Source of the DNA: Betaproteobacteria bacterium
Lineage (GTDB): Bacteria; Pseudomonadota; Gammaproteobacteria; Burkholderiales; JAEUOS01
Length of the DNA stretch: 54,161 bases
Reading direction: 5' to 3'
Assembly (NCBI GenBank): GCA_028292405.1
Contig: JAQGMJ010000052.1
Coordinates: 1-54,161, forward strand
The position numbers were made by a program, and so were the translations under genes. Of the stretch, positions 1-8,324 are shown in pieces (position 1 is the stretch's first letter; every line of letters starts with the position of its first letter). A model generated the notes under the pieces. It did not search any database. It was not told where the DNA came from and saw only the letters and a list, made by a program, of their open reading frames with translations.

Positions 1-540
1 GTTGACGCGGATGCCCTTGGGGCCGAGTTCGCGGAACCAGGTTTTGGTGAAGCCGATCACGCCGAATTTGGTGGCGGCGTAGTTGGTCTGGCCGAAGTTG
101 CCATAGATGCCGACCACCGAAGAGGCGTTGAGGATGACGCCGCTGTTCTGCTCGATCATGGTGTCGACCACGGCCTTGGTGCAGTTGAACACGCCCTTGA
201 GGTTGACGTCGATCACGGCGTCGAAGTCGGCCTCGCTCATCTTGATCAGGCGCGCGTCCTTGGTGATGCCGGCGTTGTTGACCAGGATGTCGATGCGCCG
301 GTAGCGCTCCTTCACTTGCGCGACCATGGCATTGACCGTCTCGCGTTTGGTGACGTCGATCACGCAGCCGAACGACTCGGCGCCGCGCGCCTTGAGGCTT
401 TGCACGGCCTTGTCGATCTCGGCCTGTCGCAGGTCGCAGATGACGACAATCGCGCCTTCATCGGCAAAGCGCTGCGCGGTGGCCCAGCCGATGCCATTGG
501 CCCCGCCGGTGATGATGGCTACCCTGTTTTGCAAACGCAT
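1..540 (-). CDS. SDR family NAD(P)-dependent oxidoreductase, 3' part missing
   Basis: This is a classical short-chain dehydrogenase/reductase reading leftward off the window edge; 180 codons are present and the C-terminus is missing. The Rossmann motif TGGANGIG is at residues 11-18, NNAG at 88-91, a catalytic Ser near 141 and the YAATK (YxxxK) pair at 154-158, so the active site is intact. The overall look is FabG/3-oxoacyl-reductase-like, but members of this family act on many alcohols and ketones and the substrate cannot be read. It is the last visible gene of a minus-strand row Bug receptor, cupin, cupin, SDR, which suggests a role in degrading a small carboxylated compound (inference). 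The start ATG is at 538-540. Confidence 0.93.
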   Translation of the reverse strand, partial: MRLQNRVAIITGGANGIGWATAQRFADEGAIVVICDLRQAEIDKAVQSLKARGAESFGCVIDVTKRETVNAMVAQVKERYRRIDILVNNAGITKDARLIKMSEADFDAVIDVNLKGVFNCTKAVVDTMIEQNSGVILNASSVVGIYGNFGQTNYAATKFGVIGFTKTWFRELGPKGIRVN

Positions 541-636
541 GAATCTTCCCGCCTCGACAAAAGGCGCGACTCTAGCACAGGAAAAGCGCCGGTTTTTGCG
601 ACGCACCATGATGCGCCTGATTCGCCGGACACGGCG

Positions 637-972
637 CTAGATGCGGTGCCCCACGCCACCGACGATGCCCTTGGCGCTAAGCACTTCGGCGTCCTCGTCC
701 ACCGCCAGGCTGTGCGGCACGTTGGGCGGCATGTGCGCCACCTCGCGCGGGCCGAGGGCGTAGGTTTTGCCGGCGATGATCATGCGCACGCGCCCGGAGA
801 GCACCATGAATATCTGCTCGTGCGGGTGCGCATGCTCCTCGGCCCCCTCGCCCGCCTTGTAGCGCAGCAGGCCCAGCTCGATCTGCTCGCCGCTGATCAA
901 CGGCCCGAAGGCTGTCGAATGTTTCGGCGTGACGAACTCGGAGGGGATGTCGTCGAACTTGTAGACCGGCAT
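637..972 (-). CDS. cupin domain protein (111 aa)
   Basis: A small single-domain cupin. The first cupin motif is seen as EEHAHPHEQIFMVLSG (two His, Glu) at about residues 44-59, and the second as HMPPNVPHSL at about 80-89, so the usual metal-binding set is present. Length and layout fit the Cupin_2 family. It lies 54 bp downstream of another cupin gene and 96 bp upstream of the SDR gene, all on the minus strand. Its substrate is unknown; such proteins next to Bug receptors often act as small isomerases, decarboxylases or dioxygenases, but nothing in the sequence decides among these. Confidence 0.85.
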   Translation of the reverse strand: MPVYKFDDIPSEFVTPKHSTAFGPLISGEQIELGLLRYKAGEGAEEHAHPHEQIFMVLSGRVRMIIAGKTYALGPREVAHMPPNVPHSLAVDEDAEVLSAKGIVGGVGHRI

Positions 973-1026
973 GGGCTTGTGAGCGGTATAAAAACGGGGT
1001 TGCTTCGGCGGTTGTCGCCTCGATGG

Positions 1027-1473
1027 TTATTGCGTCGGCTTGCCGTCGGCGCGCGAGCCGTGCAGGCCGTGCTTGGCGTCCTTGCAGGTGAAGAAAACGC
1101 AATCCGCTTCGGCGGTGGCGCCGCCCTGGTGCACCTGCTCGGCGGGAATGTAGATCAGGCCGCCGGTCTCGACGATGTGCGCCTGGCCGTCGTCGAAGCG
1201 GATGTCGAACTTGCCTTCCATGATGAAGATCCACTGTTCGTTCGGGTGCAAGTGCCAGTCGCCCATCTTGCCGGCGGGGGCGCGCATCAAGGCTACGATC
1301 ATCCGTTCGCCTTCGACGCAGCCGCCGAACACCGGCGAGTAGCCGGGGCCGCCCATGATCTGGTTGACCTTGTGAAAGTCAAAAATGTGCTCGCCGGGGC
1401 CGGCGCGCTTAGCGCCCGGCGTGCGCGGGCCGATCACTTCGAATTGCTTGCCTTCTTGCGGTTGTGCGCTCAT
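1027..1473 (-). CDS. cupin domain protein (148 aa)
   Basis: A second cupin, larger than its neighbour. The metal-binding motif WHLHPNEQW is at about residues 75-83 and the second motif around YIPAEQVHQG at about 109-118. The N-terminal 60 residues are not recognised. The start ATG is preceded by an AGAGGAAAT-like Shine-Dalgarno. It sits 39 bp downstream of the Bug receptor gene and is probably co-transcribed with it. Two different cupins side by side in a catabolic row suggest two successive steps or a hetero-oligomer; this is inference. No specific enzyme name can be supported. Confidence 0.83.
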   Translation of the reverse strand: MSAQPQEGKQFEVIGPRTPGAKRAGPGEHIFDFHKVNQIMGGPGYSPVFGGCVEGERMIVALMRAPAGKMGDWHLHPNEQWIFIMEGKFDIRFDDGQAHIVETGGLIYIPAEQVHQGGATAEADCVFFTCKDAKHGLHGSRADGKPTQ

Positions 1474-1512
1474 GGGAATTTCCTCTTGATTTCTTCGGGG
1501 TTGAAAAAAGAA

Positions 1513-2508
1513 TTACTCGACCTTGACGTTGAGCGAGCTGACGATGGTGGCCCAGCGCGACACCTCGGTCTTGACGAATTTGCCGTACTCCTCGGGCGAG
1601 GGGCTGACGGCGGCGATGATGAGCTGCTTCTTGAAGGTTTCCAGCACCTCCGGCTGCCTGAGCGCCTCGGCGACCGCGGCGTAGAGCCTATCTACCACCG
1701 GCTTGGGCGTACCCTTGGGAACGAAGAGGCCCTGCCAGGCGTTGGTACCGATGCCGGGAAAGCCCGCTTCGGCCATGGTCGGCACGTTGGGCAGCTCGGG
1801 CAGGCGCTTGTCCGTGGTCACGGCCAGCGCGCGCAGCTTGCCGGCGCGCACCATCTCGATCACGGAAGAGGCGTTGAGAAACGCGATCTGCACTTCGTTG
1901 CTGACCATCGGCGCGATGTACTGCCCGGCGCCGCCGGCATAGGGCACGTGCACCATGTGCAGGCCCGCCGCCTTTTCGAAATTCAGCATGTCGAGCATGG
2001 AGTAGGAGCCGACGCCGGGCGAGGCGTGGTTCACCTTGCCCGGGTTGGCCTTGGCGTAGGTGATGAGTTCCTTCACCGTCGTCGGCTCGAACTTGGCCGA
2101 ACTCACCAGCAGGTGCGGAATGGTCGCCAGCATGGACACCGGCATCAGCGCGTCGTCCGGCTTGAACTTCAGCTTGTCGGCATACACCGTCTGGTTCAGC
2201 GCATTGGTCGAGAGGTTGCCGACGAACAGGGTGTAGCCGTCCGGCGCAGCGCGCACCGCCGCGTCCATGCCGATGATGCCGCCGGCGCCGGTGCGGTTGT
2301 CGATGGTGACGGGCACGGCCAGCTCGGTCGAGATCTGCTTGGCGACGATGCGCGCGATGGTGTCGGTGGCGCCGCCGGGGGCCAGGGGCACGATCATGCG
2401 GATCGTCTTGTCGGGATAGCGCTCCTGGGCGAGCGCCGGACAAGACAGGGAGAAAAAAGCCGCCAGTGCGAGCGCCGGCGACATCCACTTACGCGTCATC
2501 AGAGTCAT
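1513..2508 (-). CDS. Bug family tripartite tricarboxylate transporter substrate-binding protein
   Basis: A periplasmic solute receptor of the Bug/TctC family (331 aa). The start at 2508 is chosen because it is preceded by GGGGAAG and leaves a clean signal peptide: basic start (MTLMTRKW), hydrophobic core, and cleavage after CPALAQ. The mature protein begins ERYPDKTIRMIVPLAPGG, the hallmark Bug N-terminus, followed by ATDTIAR. No TctA/TctB membrane genes are near, as is usual for the expanded Bug receptors of Burkholderiales, so the partner permease is unknown. It leads a minus-strand row with two cupins and an SDR and is divergent from a LysR gene, its likely regulator. The ligand is probably a carboxylate (family knowledge) but cannot be named. 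Confidence 0.92.
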   Translation of the reverse strand: MTLMTRKWMSPALALAAFFSLSCPALAQERYPDKTIRMIVPLAPGGATDTIARIVAKQISTELAVPVTIDNRTGAGGIIGMDAAVRAAPDGYTLFVGNLSTNALNQTVYADKLKFKPDDALMPVSMLATIPHLLVSSAKFEPTTVKELITYAKANPGKVNHASPGVGSYSMLDMLNFEKAAGLHMVHVPYAGGAGQYIAPMVSNEVQIAFLNASSVIEMVRAGKLRALAVTTDKRLPELPNVPTMAEAGFPGIGTNAWQGLFVPKGTPKPVVDRLYAAVAEALRQPEVLETFKKQLIIAAVSPSPEEYGKFVKTEVSRWATIVSSLNVKVE

Positions 2509-2617
2509 GTCTTCCCCAATCAATGGCCGGGCGGTGAGCCGCCTCTGGCGCGCGCAAGCAACGTGCAAGCCGCGCGCATGGCAGGCACAAGATAGGTCGC
2601 CCGAAAACATCAGTAAA

Positions 2618-2632
2618 ATCGTTTGTTTCGAT
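2618..2632. promoter_or_regulatory. possible LysR-type operator (T-N11-A dyad)
   Basis: ATCG-N7-CGAT forms a short dyad containing a T-N11-A pattern, the generic LysR-type box. It lies in the 173-bp gap between the divergent Bug receptor and LysR genes, about 50 bp before the LysR start, where autoregulation sites usually sit. Arms of only four bases make a chance match possible. Confidence 0.35.
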
Positions 2633-2681
2633 ATGAAGCATCGGCCCGGCCGATACCTGATTTATTCTCTTTGAGTGCGTG

Positions 2682-3644
2682 ATGAACCTGAATGGCCTGG
2701 ACCTGAACCTGCTGGTGGCACTGGACGCGCTGCTGGAAGAGCAAAGCGTCACCCGCGCCGGCGAGCGCCTGCACCTGAGCCAGTCGGCAATGAGCGGCGC
2801 ACTCGCGCGCCTGCGTGAACACTTCGGCGACCCGCTGCTGGCCCCGCTCGGGCGCAAGCTCAAGCGCAGCGCCCTGGGCGACGCGCTGGTCGCCCCGGTG
2901 CGCGCCATCCTGATGCAGATCACCGCCGTCTTCGAGGCCGGGCCCGTGTTCGACCCCGCCTCTTCCTCGCGCTGCTTCAAGGTGATGGCTTCCGACTACG
3001 GCTCCACCGTGCTGGTCTCGGAATTCCTGCGGCGCATCAAGGACCGGGCGCCGCGCGTGGGCGTGGAGGTGATTCCGTTTGCCGATTCGCCGGCACAATC
3101 GCTGGAGGAAGGCGACCTCGACGCACTGATCATTTCGCGCGAATTCCTCTCGCCCAATCATCCCTCCGAACTGCTGTTCACCGACACCTTCGCCTGCGTC
3201 GCCTGGGACGGCAACCCCAACATCGGCAAGCGCATTGCCATCGCGCAGTTCCTCGATTCCGGCCACGTGGTGGTGAAATACGGCAAGCACGGCATCGCGC
3301 ACATCGAGGAGCGGTTTTTCCAGCGCGCCGGCTACAAGCGGCGGGTGGAGGTGACGGTGACCAGTTTCAGCGCGGTGCCGCGCTTTATTGTCGGCACTTA
3401 CCGCATCGCCATGATGCACAAGCGCCTGGCGACCTTGTACGCGCAGACCATGCCGCTGCGCGTGCTGCCGCCGCCGATCAACACGCCGGTGCTGGAGCAG
3501 TCGATGCAATGGCACGCCTACCGCAACGACGATCCCGGCGGCGCCTGGTTTCGCGAGGAGTTGCGCCAGGCCGCGCGCGCCCTGCCTGGCGCGACACTTG
3601 CAACCCGGACAAAGACCCGCAAAACCCGAAAGCCCGCCCGATGA
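2682..3644 (+). CDS. LysR family transcriptional regulator
   Basis: A full-length LysR-type regulator (320 aa). The N-terminus MNLNGLDLNLLVALDALLEE and the helix-turn-helix SVTRAGERLHLSQSAMSGALARLREHF at about residues 23-49 are typical of the NodD/NahR-like branch. The effector-binding domain fills the rest. An in-frame GTG directly upstream (2679) is an alternative start; ATG 2682 matches the family. It is divergent from the Bug/cupin/SDR genes and probably controls them. The C-terminus is basic (KTRKTRKPAR) and its stop overlaps the start of the next gene (ATGA), so the two are translationally linked. Confidence 0.93.
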   Translation: MNLNGLDLNLLVALDALLEEQSVTRAGERLHLSQSAMSGALARLREHFGDPLLAPLGRKLKRSALGDALVAPVRAILMQITAVFEAGPVFDPASSSRCFKVMASDYGSTVLVSEFLRRIKDRAPRVGVEVIPFADSPAQSLEEGDLDALIISREFLSPNHPSELLFTDTFACVAWDGNPNIGKRIAIAQFLDSGHVVVKYGKHGIAHIEERFFQRAGYKRRVEVTVTSFSAVPRFIVGTYRIAMMHKRLATLYAQTMPLRVLPPPINTPVLEQSMQWHAYRNDDPGGAWFREELRQAARALPGATLATRTKTRKTRKPAR

Positions 3645-4150
3645 CCGAACTTGCGACCTCCAGCCTCAGCCCCGCCGACCTCACCCTGCTCAGACGCGCC
3701 ATCGCCCTGGCGGAAGCCACCCGCGCCGCCGGCAAGCATCCGTTTGCCTCGCTGGTGGCCGACGCGAACGGCCAGGTGATCGCCGAGGCCGGCAACAACA
3801 GCCTGCCGCCCGAAGGCGACCCGACCCAGCACGCCGAGCTGCGCGCCGCGCAAATGGCCGCGCAGGCGCTGTCCCCGGAGGCCCTGGCCCGCGCCACCCT
3901 CTACACCAGCGCCGAGCCCTGCGCCATGTGCTCCGGGGCGATCTATTGGTGCGGCATCGGCCGGGTGGTCTACGCCCTGTCGGAACACCAGTTGCTGCTG
4001 CTCACCGGCGACCATCCGGAAAACCCGACGTTTTCCCTGCCCTGCCGCGAGGTGTTCGCCCGCGGCCAGCGCAAGATCGCCGTCGTCGGCCCGGCGCTGG
4101 AAGAGGAGGCGGCGCGGGCACACCTGGGGTTCTGGACGCCGCAAAACTGA
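3641..4150 (+). CDS. nucleoside/guanine deaminase-like protein (CMP/dCMP deaminase fold)
   Basis: A 169-aa zinc-dependent deaminase of the cytidine/tRNA-adenosine/guanine deaminase superfamily. The catalytic HAE is visible in TQHAELRAAQ (about residue 66) and the zinc-binding PCxxC in SAEPCAMCSGAIYW (about 91-104). The C-terminal part resembles guanine deaminase/TadA-like proteins, but the exact base is not decidable. The start ATG overlaps the LysR stop (ATGA). The overlap ties it to the LysR gene, so it may belong to the same regulon or simply be read through. Confidence 0.88.
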   Translation: MTELATSSLSPADLTLLRRAIALAEATRAAGKHPFASLVADANGQVIAEAGNNSLPPEGDPTQHAELRAAQMAAQALSPEALARATLYTSAEPCAMCSGAIYWCGIGRVVYALSEHQLLLLTGDHPENPTFSLPCREVFARGQRKIAVVGPALEEEAARAHLGFWTPQN

Positions 4151-4381
4151 CGCCGGCCTGGCCGCATCGGCGCCGTAGCGCATCCAAGACACCTCTATAG
4201 GCGTATCCTGCAACGGGAGCGCCACCGGCCTGAGGTGCCGGCACTAAGCAGAAAACATGGCGCCCCGGCCGTGGACGGGGGTCCGCGGCGAGGAACCCAC
4301 CGGCTTTGCCCGGGTCAATGCAAGGCATTGCCCGGCCCCAAACGCCACGCCTTTTTGCCGACAAACCGTCCTGGAGACACC

Positions 4382-4834
4382 ATGATCCACTTTCGCACCG
4401 CCTTCCGCAGCTTCGTCGTCGCCGGCTTTCTCGCCGCCGGCCTTTCCGCCTGCAGCACCATGGGCTCGTCCAATGTGGTCGTCACCAAGACCCAGATGAG
4501 CGCCGCCCAGGAAGTGCCGCCGAATTCCAGCGCCGGCACCGGCATGATCGAAACCAAGTTCGACAAGACCACCAGCGTGCTGAGCTGGAAACTGACCTAC
4601 TCCGGCCTCACCGGCCCCGCCGCCGCCGCGCACTTCCACGGCCCTGCCGCCATGGGCACCAACGCCGGCGTGGTGGTGCCGTTCCAGAACCCGATCAACA
4701 GCGGGCTCGAAGGCCAGGCCACCCTGACTCCGGCACAAGCCGCCGACTTCCTCGCCGGCAAGTGGTACGCCAACGTGCACACCGCGGCCAACAAGGGCGG
4801 CGAGATTCGCGGCCAGGTGATGCCGGGCATGTAA
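4382..4834 (+). CDS. CHRD domain lipoprotein
   Basis: A 150-aa exported protein. The start at 4382 follows a GGAGACACC ribosome site and gives a lipoprotein signal peptide with lipobox LSAC, the modified Cys being residue 24. The rest is a single CHRD domain: AQEVPP near the start, AAHFHGPA, and the terminal WYANVHTAANKGGEIRGQV block. CHRD domains were named from chordin and are found in bacterial secreted proteins of unknown function. It stands alone between a 231-bp upstream gap and a bidirectional terminator, so it is probably monocistronic. Confidence 0.9.
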   Translation: MIHFRTAFRSFVVAGFLAAGLSACSTMGSSNVVVTKTQMSAAQEVPPNSSAGTGMIETKFDKTTSVLSWKLTYSGLTGPAAAAHFHGPAAMGTNAGVVVPFQNPINSGLEGQATLTPAQAADFLAGKWYANVHTAANKGGEIRGQVMPGM

Positions 4835-4889
4835 GGCTGCAGTAGACCCGCGGTGACTACGCAGTGCTACTTGCTAAGCAATAAAAAAT

Positions 4890-4917
4890 GGCCCGGAAAT
4901 CCCGGGCCGTTTTCTTT
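4890..4917. terminator. bidirectional intrinsic terminator
   Basis: GGCCCGG (4890-4896), loop AAATC, CCGGGCC (4902-4908), followed by GTTTTCTTT on plus and preceded by an A-run that gives T's on minus. It lies between the convergent CHRD and yqiA-like genes and can serve both. Confidence 0.85.
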
Positions 4918-4929
4918 CGTCCCGCGGTT

Positions 4930-5514
4930 CTAGCCGGCGGGCGAAGTAACGCCGGCGAAAGCCAGGGTCTCGTCCATATAATCGGCAAAATCGGACAGGC
5001 CGTGGTCGCTGCCTCCGATCACCTTGTGGCGCGCGCCGGGAAAGTTTGCCGCCATCTCGCGCCAGTCCAGCAGCTCGTCGCCAGTTGCGGCTACCAGGAA
5101 ATAGCGCTCCGGCCGGGTGATCGCCGGGATAAACATCGCGCGCAACTCTTCCAGGTACTCGGCCTTGAAGTCGAAGGCCTCGCCGCCGCCGTGGTACATG
5201 GTTTGCGGGCCGACGTAGTGCTTGAGTTTTTCGAAGGCGCGCATCGCCGGGTTGAGCATCACCGCGCGGCAGCCCAGTTGCTCGGCCAGATAGGTAGCGT
5301 AGTAGCCGCCCAGCGAGCTACCGAACAGTGTGAGTTGCGCGGGGTCGCGATCACGCGTCAGGTTTTGGGCGAGGCCAATCGCCTCAGCGGGCGACACCGG
5401 CAATTGCGGGCACAGATAGTCTGATGCGCGGCCCAGTTGCGCCATGCGTTCGGCCAGCAGTTGCGCCTTGTAGGACTGCGGCGAGGAGCGAAAACCGTGC
5501 AGGTAGATGATCAT
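4930..5514 (-). CDS. YqiA/YcfP family alpha/beta-fold esterase
   Basis: A 194-aa alpha/beta hydrolase of the UPF0227 type. It begins MIIYLHGFRSSPQS with the oxyanion-hole HGF. The nucleophile elbow GSSLGGYYA is at about residues 65-73, an acidic residue lies in AATGDELLDW, and the catalytic His in GGSDHGLSDF near the end. The family (E. coli YqiA) has esterase activity on short acyl chains. Its start overlaps the mpl stop by ATGA, so it is translated with mpl; the two form a minus-strand operon. Confidence 0.9.
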   Translation of the reverse strand: MIIYLHGFRSSPQSYKAQLLAERMAQLGRASDYLCPQLPVSPAEAIGLAQNLTRDRDPAQLTLFGSSLGGYYATYLAEQLGCRAVMLNPAMRAFEKLKHYVGPQTMYHGGGEAFDFKAEYLEELRAMFIPAITRPERYFLVAATGDELLDWREMAANFPGARHKVIGGSDHGLSDFADYMDETLAFAGVTSPAG

Positions 5515-6869
5515 GCGAGGGCGTCGAGCAGCTTGCGGTGCACGCCGCCGAAGCCGCCGTTGCTCATCACCAGCACGTGGTCACCGGGCTTGGCGGCGGC
5601 CTTGATGGCGCCGACCAGCGTATCCAGTTCTTCGTAGGCGCCGGCCTTTTTACCCAGCGGCGCCAGTGCCTCGGCGAGGTTCCACCCCAGCGCATCTTTA
5701 CCCTCGCGCGCGCCGTAGCCGAACACCAGGTCCGCGCCTCCCAGGCTGACGGGCAAGGCCGTTTTCATGGTGCCGAGTTTCATGGTGTTGGAGCGCGGCT
5801 CCAGCACCGCGAGAATGCGCGCGCCGCCCACCTTGGCGCGCAGGCCCGCGATGGTGGTGGCAATCGCCGTGGGATGATGGGCGAAGTCGTCGTACACCGT
5901 CACGCCACCGGCGTGGCCGCGCACTTCCATGCGCCGCTTGACGTTCTTGAAGCGCGCCAGCGCCTCGACCGCGCGCGCCGGGGCCACGCCCGCATGGCGC
6001 GCGGCGGCAATCGCCGCCACGGCATTCATGCGGTTGTGTTCGCCCATCAGGTCCCAGTGCACGCGGCCCTGGACCGCGCTGTCGCAAAGCACGTCGAAGG
6101 CCCCTTCGGCGTCCGCCGCGCTGGGTTCCCAGCCCGAAGAGAGGCCGAAGTGTTCGATCGCGCTCCAACCGCCGCGCGCCAACACGCGCTTCAGGCTCTC
6201 TTCGCGGCCATTGACCACGATCAAGCCCTTGCCCGGCACCGTGCGCACCAGGTGGTGGAACTGCGTTTCGATCGCGCCGATGTCGGGGAAAATGTCGGCG
6301 TGATCGAACTCCAGGTTGTTCAGCACCGCCGTGGTCGGGCGGTAGTGGAGGAACTTGGAGCGCTTGTCGAAAAAGGCAGTATCGTATTCGTCGGCCTCGA
6401 TGACGAAGAGCGGGCTGTCGGTATTGCGCGCGGAGACGCCGAAATTCTCCGGCATGCCGCCGATCAAAAAGCCCGGATTCTTGCCGGCGTCCTCCAAGAT
6501 CCACGCCAGCATCGAGCTGGTGCTGGTCTTGCCATGGGTGCCGGCTACCGCCAGCACGTGCTTACGGCCAAGGATGTGCTCACCCACCCATTGCGGCCCC
6601 GAGGTATAGGGCAGTCCGCGGTTGAGTATCTCTTCCATCAGCGGGTTGCCGCGCGAAACCACGTTGCCGATGACGAAAAGGTCGGGCTTCAAGTCCACCT
6701 GCTCCGGCGTGTAGCCGGTGATCAGCTCGATGCCCAAGGCCTCGAGCTGGGTACTCATCGGCGGGTAGACGTTGGCGTCGCAACCGGTGACCTTGAAACC
6801 GGCGGCGCGGGCGATCGCCGCGATTCCGCCCATGAAGGTGCCGCAAATACCGAGAATGTGGATGTGCAT
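5511..6869 (-). CDS. mpl: UDP-N-acetylmuramate:L-alanyl-gamma-D-glutamyl-meso-diaminopimelate ligase
   Basis: A murein-peptide ligase that reattaches the recycled tripeptide L-Ala-D-Glu-mDap to UDP-MurNAc in the cytoplasm (452 aa). The start at 6869 gives MHIHILGICGTFMGGIA, the Mur-ligase Rossmann start. The P-loop VAGTHGKTSTSSM is at about residues 109-121, the Mur central-domain NLEFDHADIF at about 180, and YDDFAHHPTA at about 320 is the C-terminal Mpl signature. No Shine-Dalgarno sequence is visible. Instead, the inverted copy of a two-hairpin repeat (6880-6954) ends 11 nt before the ATG. It overlaps yqiA by ATGA. AmpD, which also acts in peptidoglycan recycling, is encoded about 19 kb away. 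Confidence 0.96.
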   Translation of the reverse strand: MHIHILGICGTFMGGIAAIARAAGFKVTGCDANVYPPMSTQLEALGIELITGYTPEQVDLKPDLFVIGNVVSRGNPLMEEILNRGLPYTSGPQWVGEHILGRKHVLAVAGTHGKTSTSSMLAWILEDAGKNPGFLIGGMPENFGVSARNTDSPLFVIEADEYDTAFFDKRSKFLHYRPTTAVLNNLEFDHADIFPDIGAIETQFHHLVRTVPGKGLIVVNGREESLKRVLARGGWSAIEHFGLSSGWEPSAADAEGAFDVLCDSAVQGRVHWDLMGEHNRMNAVAAIAAARHAGVAPARAVEALARFKNVKRRMEVRGHAGGVTVYDDFAHHPTAIATTIAGLRAKVGGARILAVLEPRSNTMKLGTMKTALPVSLGGADLVFGYGAREGKDALGWNLAEALAPLGKKAGAYEELDTLVGAIKAAAKPGDHVLVMSNGGFGGVHRKLLDALA

Positions 6870-6879
6870 TATGAGGATG

Positions 6880-6954
6880 CCGGCAAAAGTTAAAACCTGC
6901 TTTTGCCGGGATTGACGTGCATGAAATCGCCGGCAAAGCCGGACAATTTTCATG
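6880..6954 (+). repeat. two-hairpin dispersed repeat, copy D
   Basis: Hairpin 1 is CCGGCAAAAG (6880-6889) pairing with CTTTTGCCGG (6900-6909), with the loop core AAAACC. Hairpin 2 is CATGAAATCG-CCGGC (6920-6934), loop AAA, GCCGG (6938-6942), a bulged A at 6943, then CAATTTTCATG. It is inverted relative to mpl and sits in the mpl leader. The other copies are at 14164-14234, 21830-21903 and 46813-46885. Confidence 0.8.
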
Positions 6955-7052
6955 AAAGAAACATCCACGAAAAAGCCGGTGCCTTACCTGCGGCAAGGAA
7001 GAGATGAGAGAAAAGACTGGCTATATTTTAGCCGACCGGCGGCGGTACAATA

Positions 7053-7703
7053 ATGCGCATGAGCAAGCAATTGAAGGGCTCGGCCCACGCGCGGCGTGCC
7101 ATCGCCGCCCAGGCGGCGCGGCTGATCGCCGAGGACGGCGTCGCCGACTTCGGCACCGCCAAGCGCAAGGCGGCGCGCCAGCTGGGCTTTCGCGAAAGCG
7201 ACGGCCTGCCGGACAACGACGAAATCGAAGAGTCGCTGCGCATCTACCAGGCCCTGTACCAGAACAGCGAGCAGCGCGCCCGTCTGCTGGACCTGCGCCA
7301 GGTCGGGCTGGAAGTGATGCGTGAGTTCGAAGCCTACAGCCCCTATCTCACCGGCCCGGTGTGGAAGGGCACGGCCACGCGCGGCGCCGGTGTCGACATC
7401 AACCTGTTCACCGACCTTGAAAAACAGGTGGAACTGACTTTGCTCGGGCGCGGCATCGAATACGCCACCTCCGAGCGCAACCATTTCAACCGCAGCATCA
7501 GCCGCAAGGTGCCGGTGCTCTCCTTCGAGATCGAAGGGGTGACGGTCAATCTGATCGTCTATAACCATGCCGATGAACGCGGCGCCGCCCGTCCGGACGC
7601 CTCTGGGCAGACAGATCGCGGCGATTTGACTGCAGTTGAGCTATTGATCGACGAAGAAGAGCAGAAAAACACGGTCGATCAATTCCTTTCGAACATCCGC
7701 TAG
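7053..7703 (+). CDS. conserved hypothetical protein (216 aa), nucleotidyltransferase-like
   Basis: A soluble, charged 216-aa protein without signal peptide or membrane segment. A core such as KGTATRGAGVDINLFTD followed by VPVLSFEIEGVTVNLIVYN has the spacing of a minimal nucleotidyltransferase fold, with acidic residues after a Gly-rich stretch, but the fit is weak. An N-terminal helical part (ARRAIAAQAARLIAEDG) resembles a small helical bundle. It is followed 9 bp later by the tlpA-like gene and is divergent from mpl. A second ATG at 7059 is an equally possible start. A promoter-like TATATTTT lies about 30 bp upstream. The function is unknown. Confidence 0.8.
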   Translation: MRMSKQLKGSAHARRAIAAQAARLIAEDGVADFGTAKRKAARQLGFRESDGLPDNDEIEESLRIYQALYQNSEQRARLLDLRQVGLEVMREFEAYSPYLTGPVWKGTATRGAGVDINLFTDLEKQVELTLLGRGIEYATSERNHFNRSISRKVPVLSFEIEGVTVNLIVYNHADERGAARPDASGQTDRGDLTAVELLIDEEEQKNTVDQFLSNIR

Positions 7704-7711
7704 CCAACCCC

Positions 7712-8233
7712 ATGAACCCGCTACGGCGCAACATCCTGATCGGCGCGGCTGGCGTTTGCGCCGGCGGTGTCGGCATCTGGGGCAGCCTGCGCGGCTTCGA
7801 AGCCGGCGACCGCGCCGACCTTGGGCCGCTTTGGGCGGCACAATTCCACGACCTTGATGGTAAACCGCTCGCCATGGCCAGCCTGCGCGGCAAACCCCTG
7901 ATCGTCAATTTCTGGGCGACCTGGTGCGGGCCGTGCAAGGAGGAAATGCCGGATTTCCAGCGCTTCTCCCAGGGCCCGGGCGGCAAAAAGGCGCAAATTG
8001 TCGGTATCGGCATCGATTCTGCCGCCAACATGCAAGCATTTTCCAAACAGCTGGGCATCAGCTATCTATTATTGGAAAGCGGTGCCAGTGGCCTGGATAT
8101 ACTCACTGCAGCCGGCGACAAGCCCCGCGCCCTGCCCTTCACAGTGGCCATCAACGCCGCCGGAGAGGCCATTTTCCGGAAAATTGGCCGAGTGAATCAC
8201 GACGAGTTAGGCGCAGTAGTCGGCAAGCTTTAG
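7712..8233 (+). CDS. TlpA-family thioredoxin-like protein
   Basis: A membrane-anchored, periplasm-facing thiol-disulphide protein (173 aa). The N-terminal segment from about residue 8 to 24 (ILIGAAGVCAGGVGIWG) is a signal anchor. The thioredoxin active site WCGPC is at residues 71-75 within VNFWATWCGPCKEEMP, the usual TlpA/ResA context, and a cis-Pro lies in ALPFTVAIN. Such proteins reduce cytochrome c or copper-site cysteines. It starts 9 bp after the preceding hypothetical gene, so the two are probably one transcript. Confidence 0.9.
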   Translation: MNPLRRNILIGAAGVCAGGVGIWGSLRGFEAGDRADLGPLWAAQFHDLDGKPLAMASLRGKPLIVNFWATWCGPCKEEMPDFQRFSQGPGGKKAQIVGIGIDSAANMQAFSKQLGISYLLLESGASGLDILTAAGDKPRALPFTVAINAAGEAIFRKIGRVNHDELGAVVGKL

Positions 8234-8324
8234 GCTAACGTCAACCCGCCGCGGGTTCCGCCACCGAGGCGGGCGCCGCCAAACTCGGGTAAACTCGCGC
8301 CGTTCCCGTCGATAAGTCACCCCA

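Noticed and set aside
316..2595. A 759-codon plus-strand frame across the cupin and Bug genes
   Set aside because: It runs antisense to four genes with clear family motifs; its His/Asp/Arg/Leu-rich composition is typical of GC-driven antisense frames.
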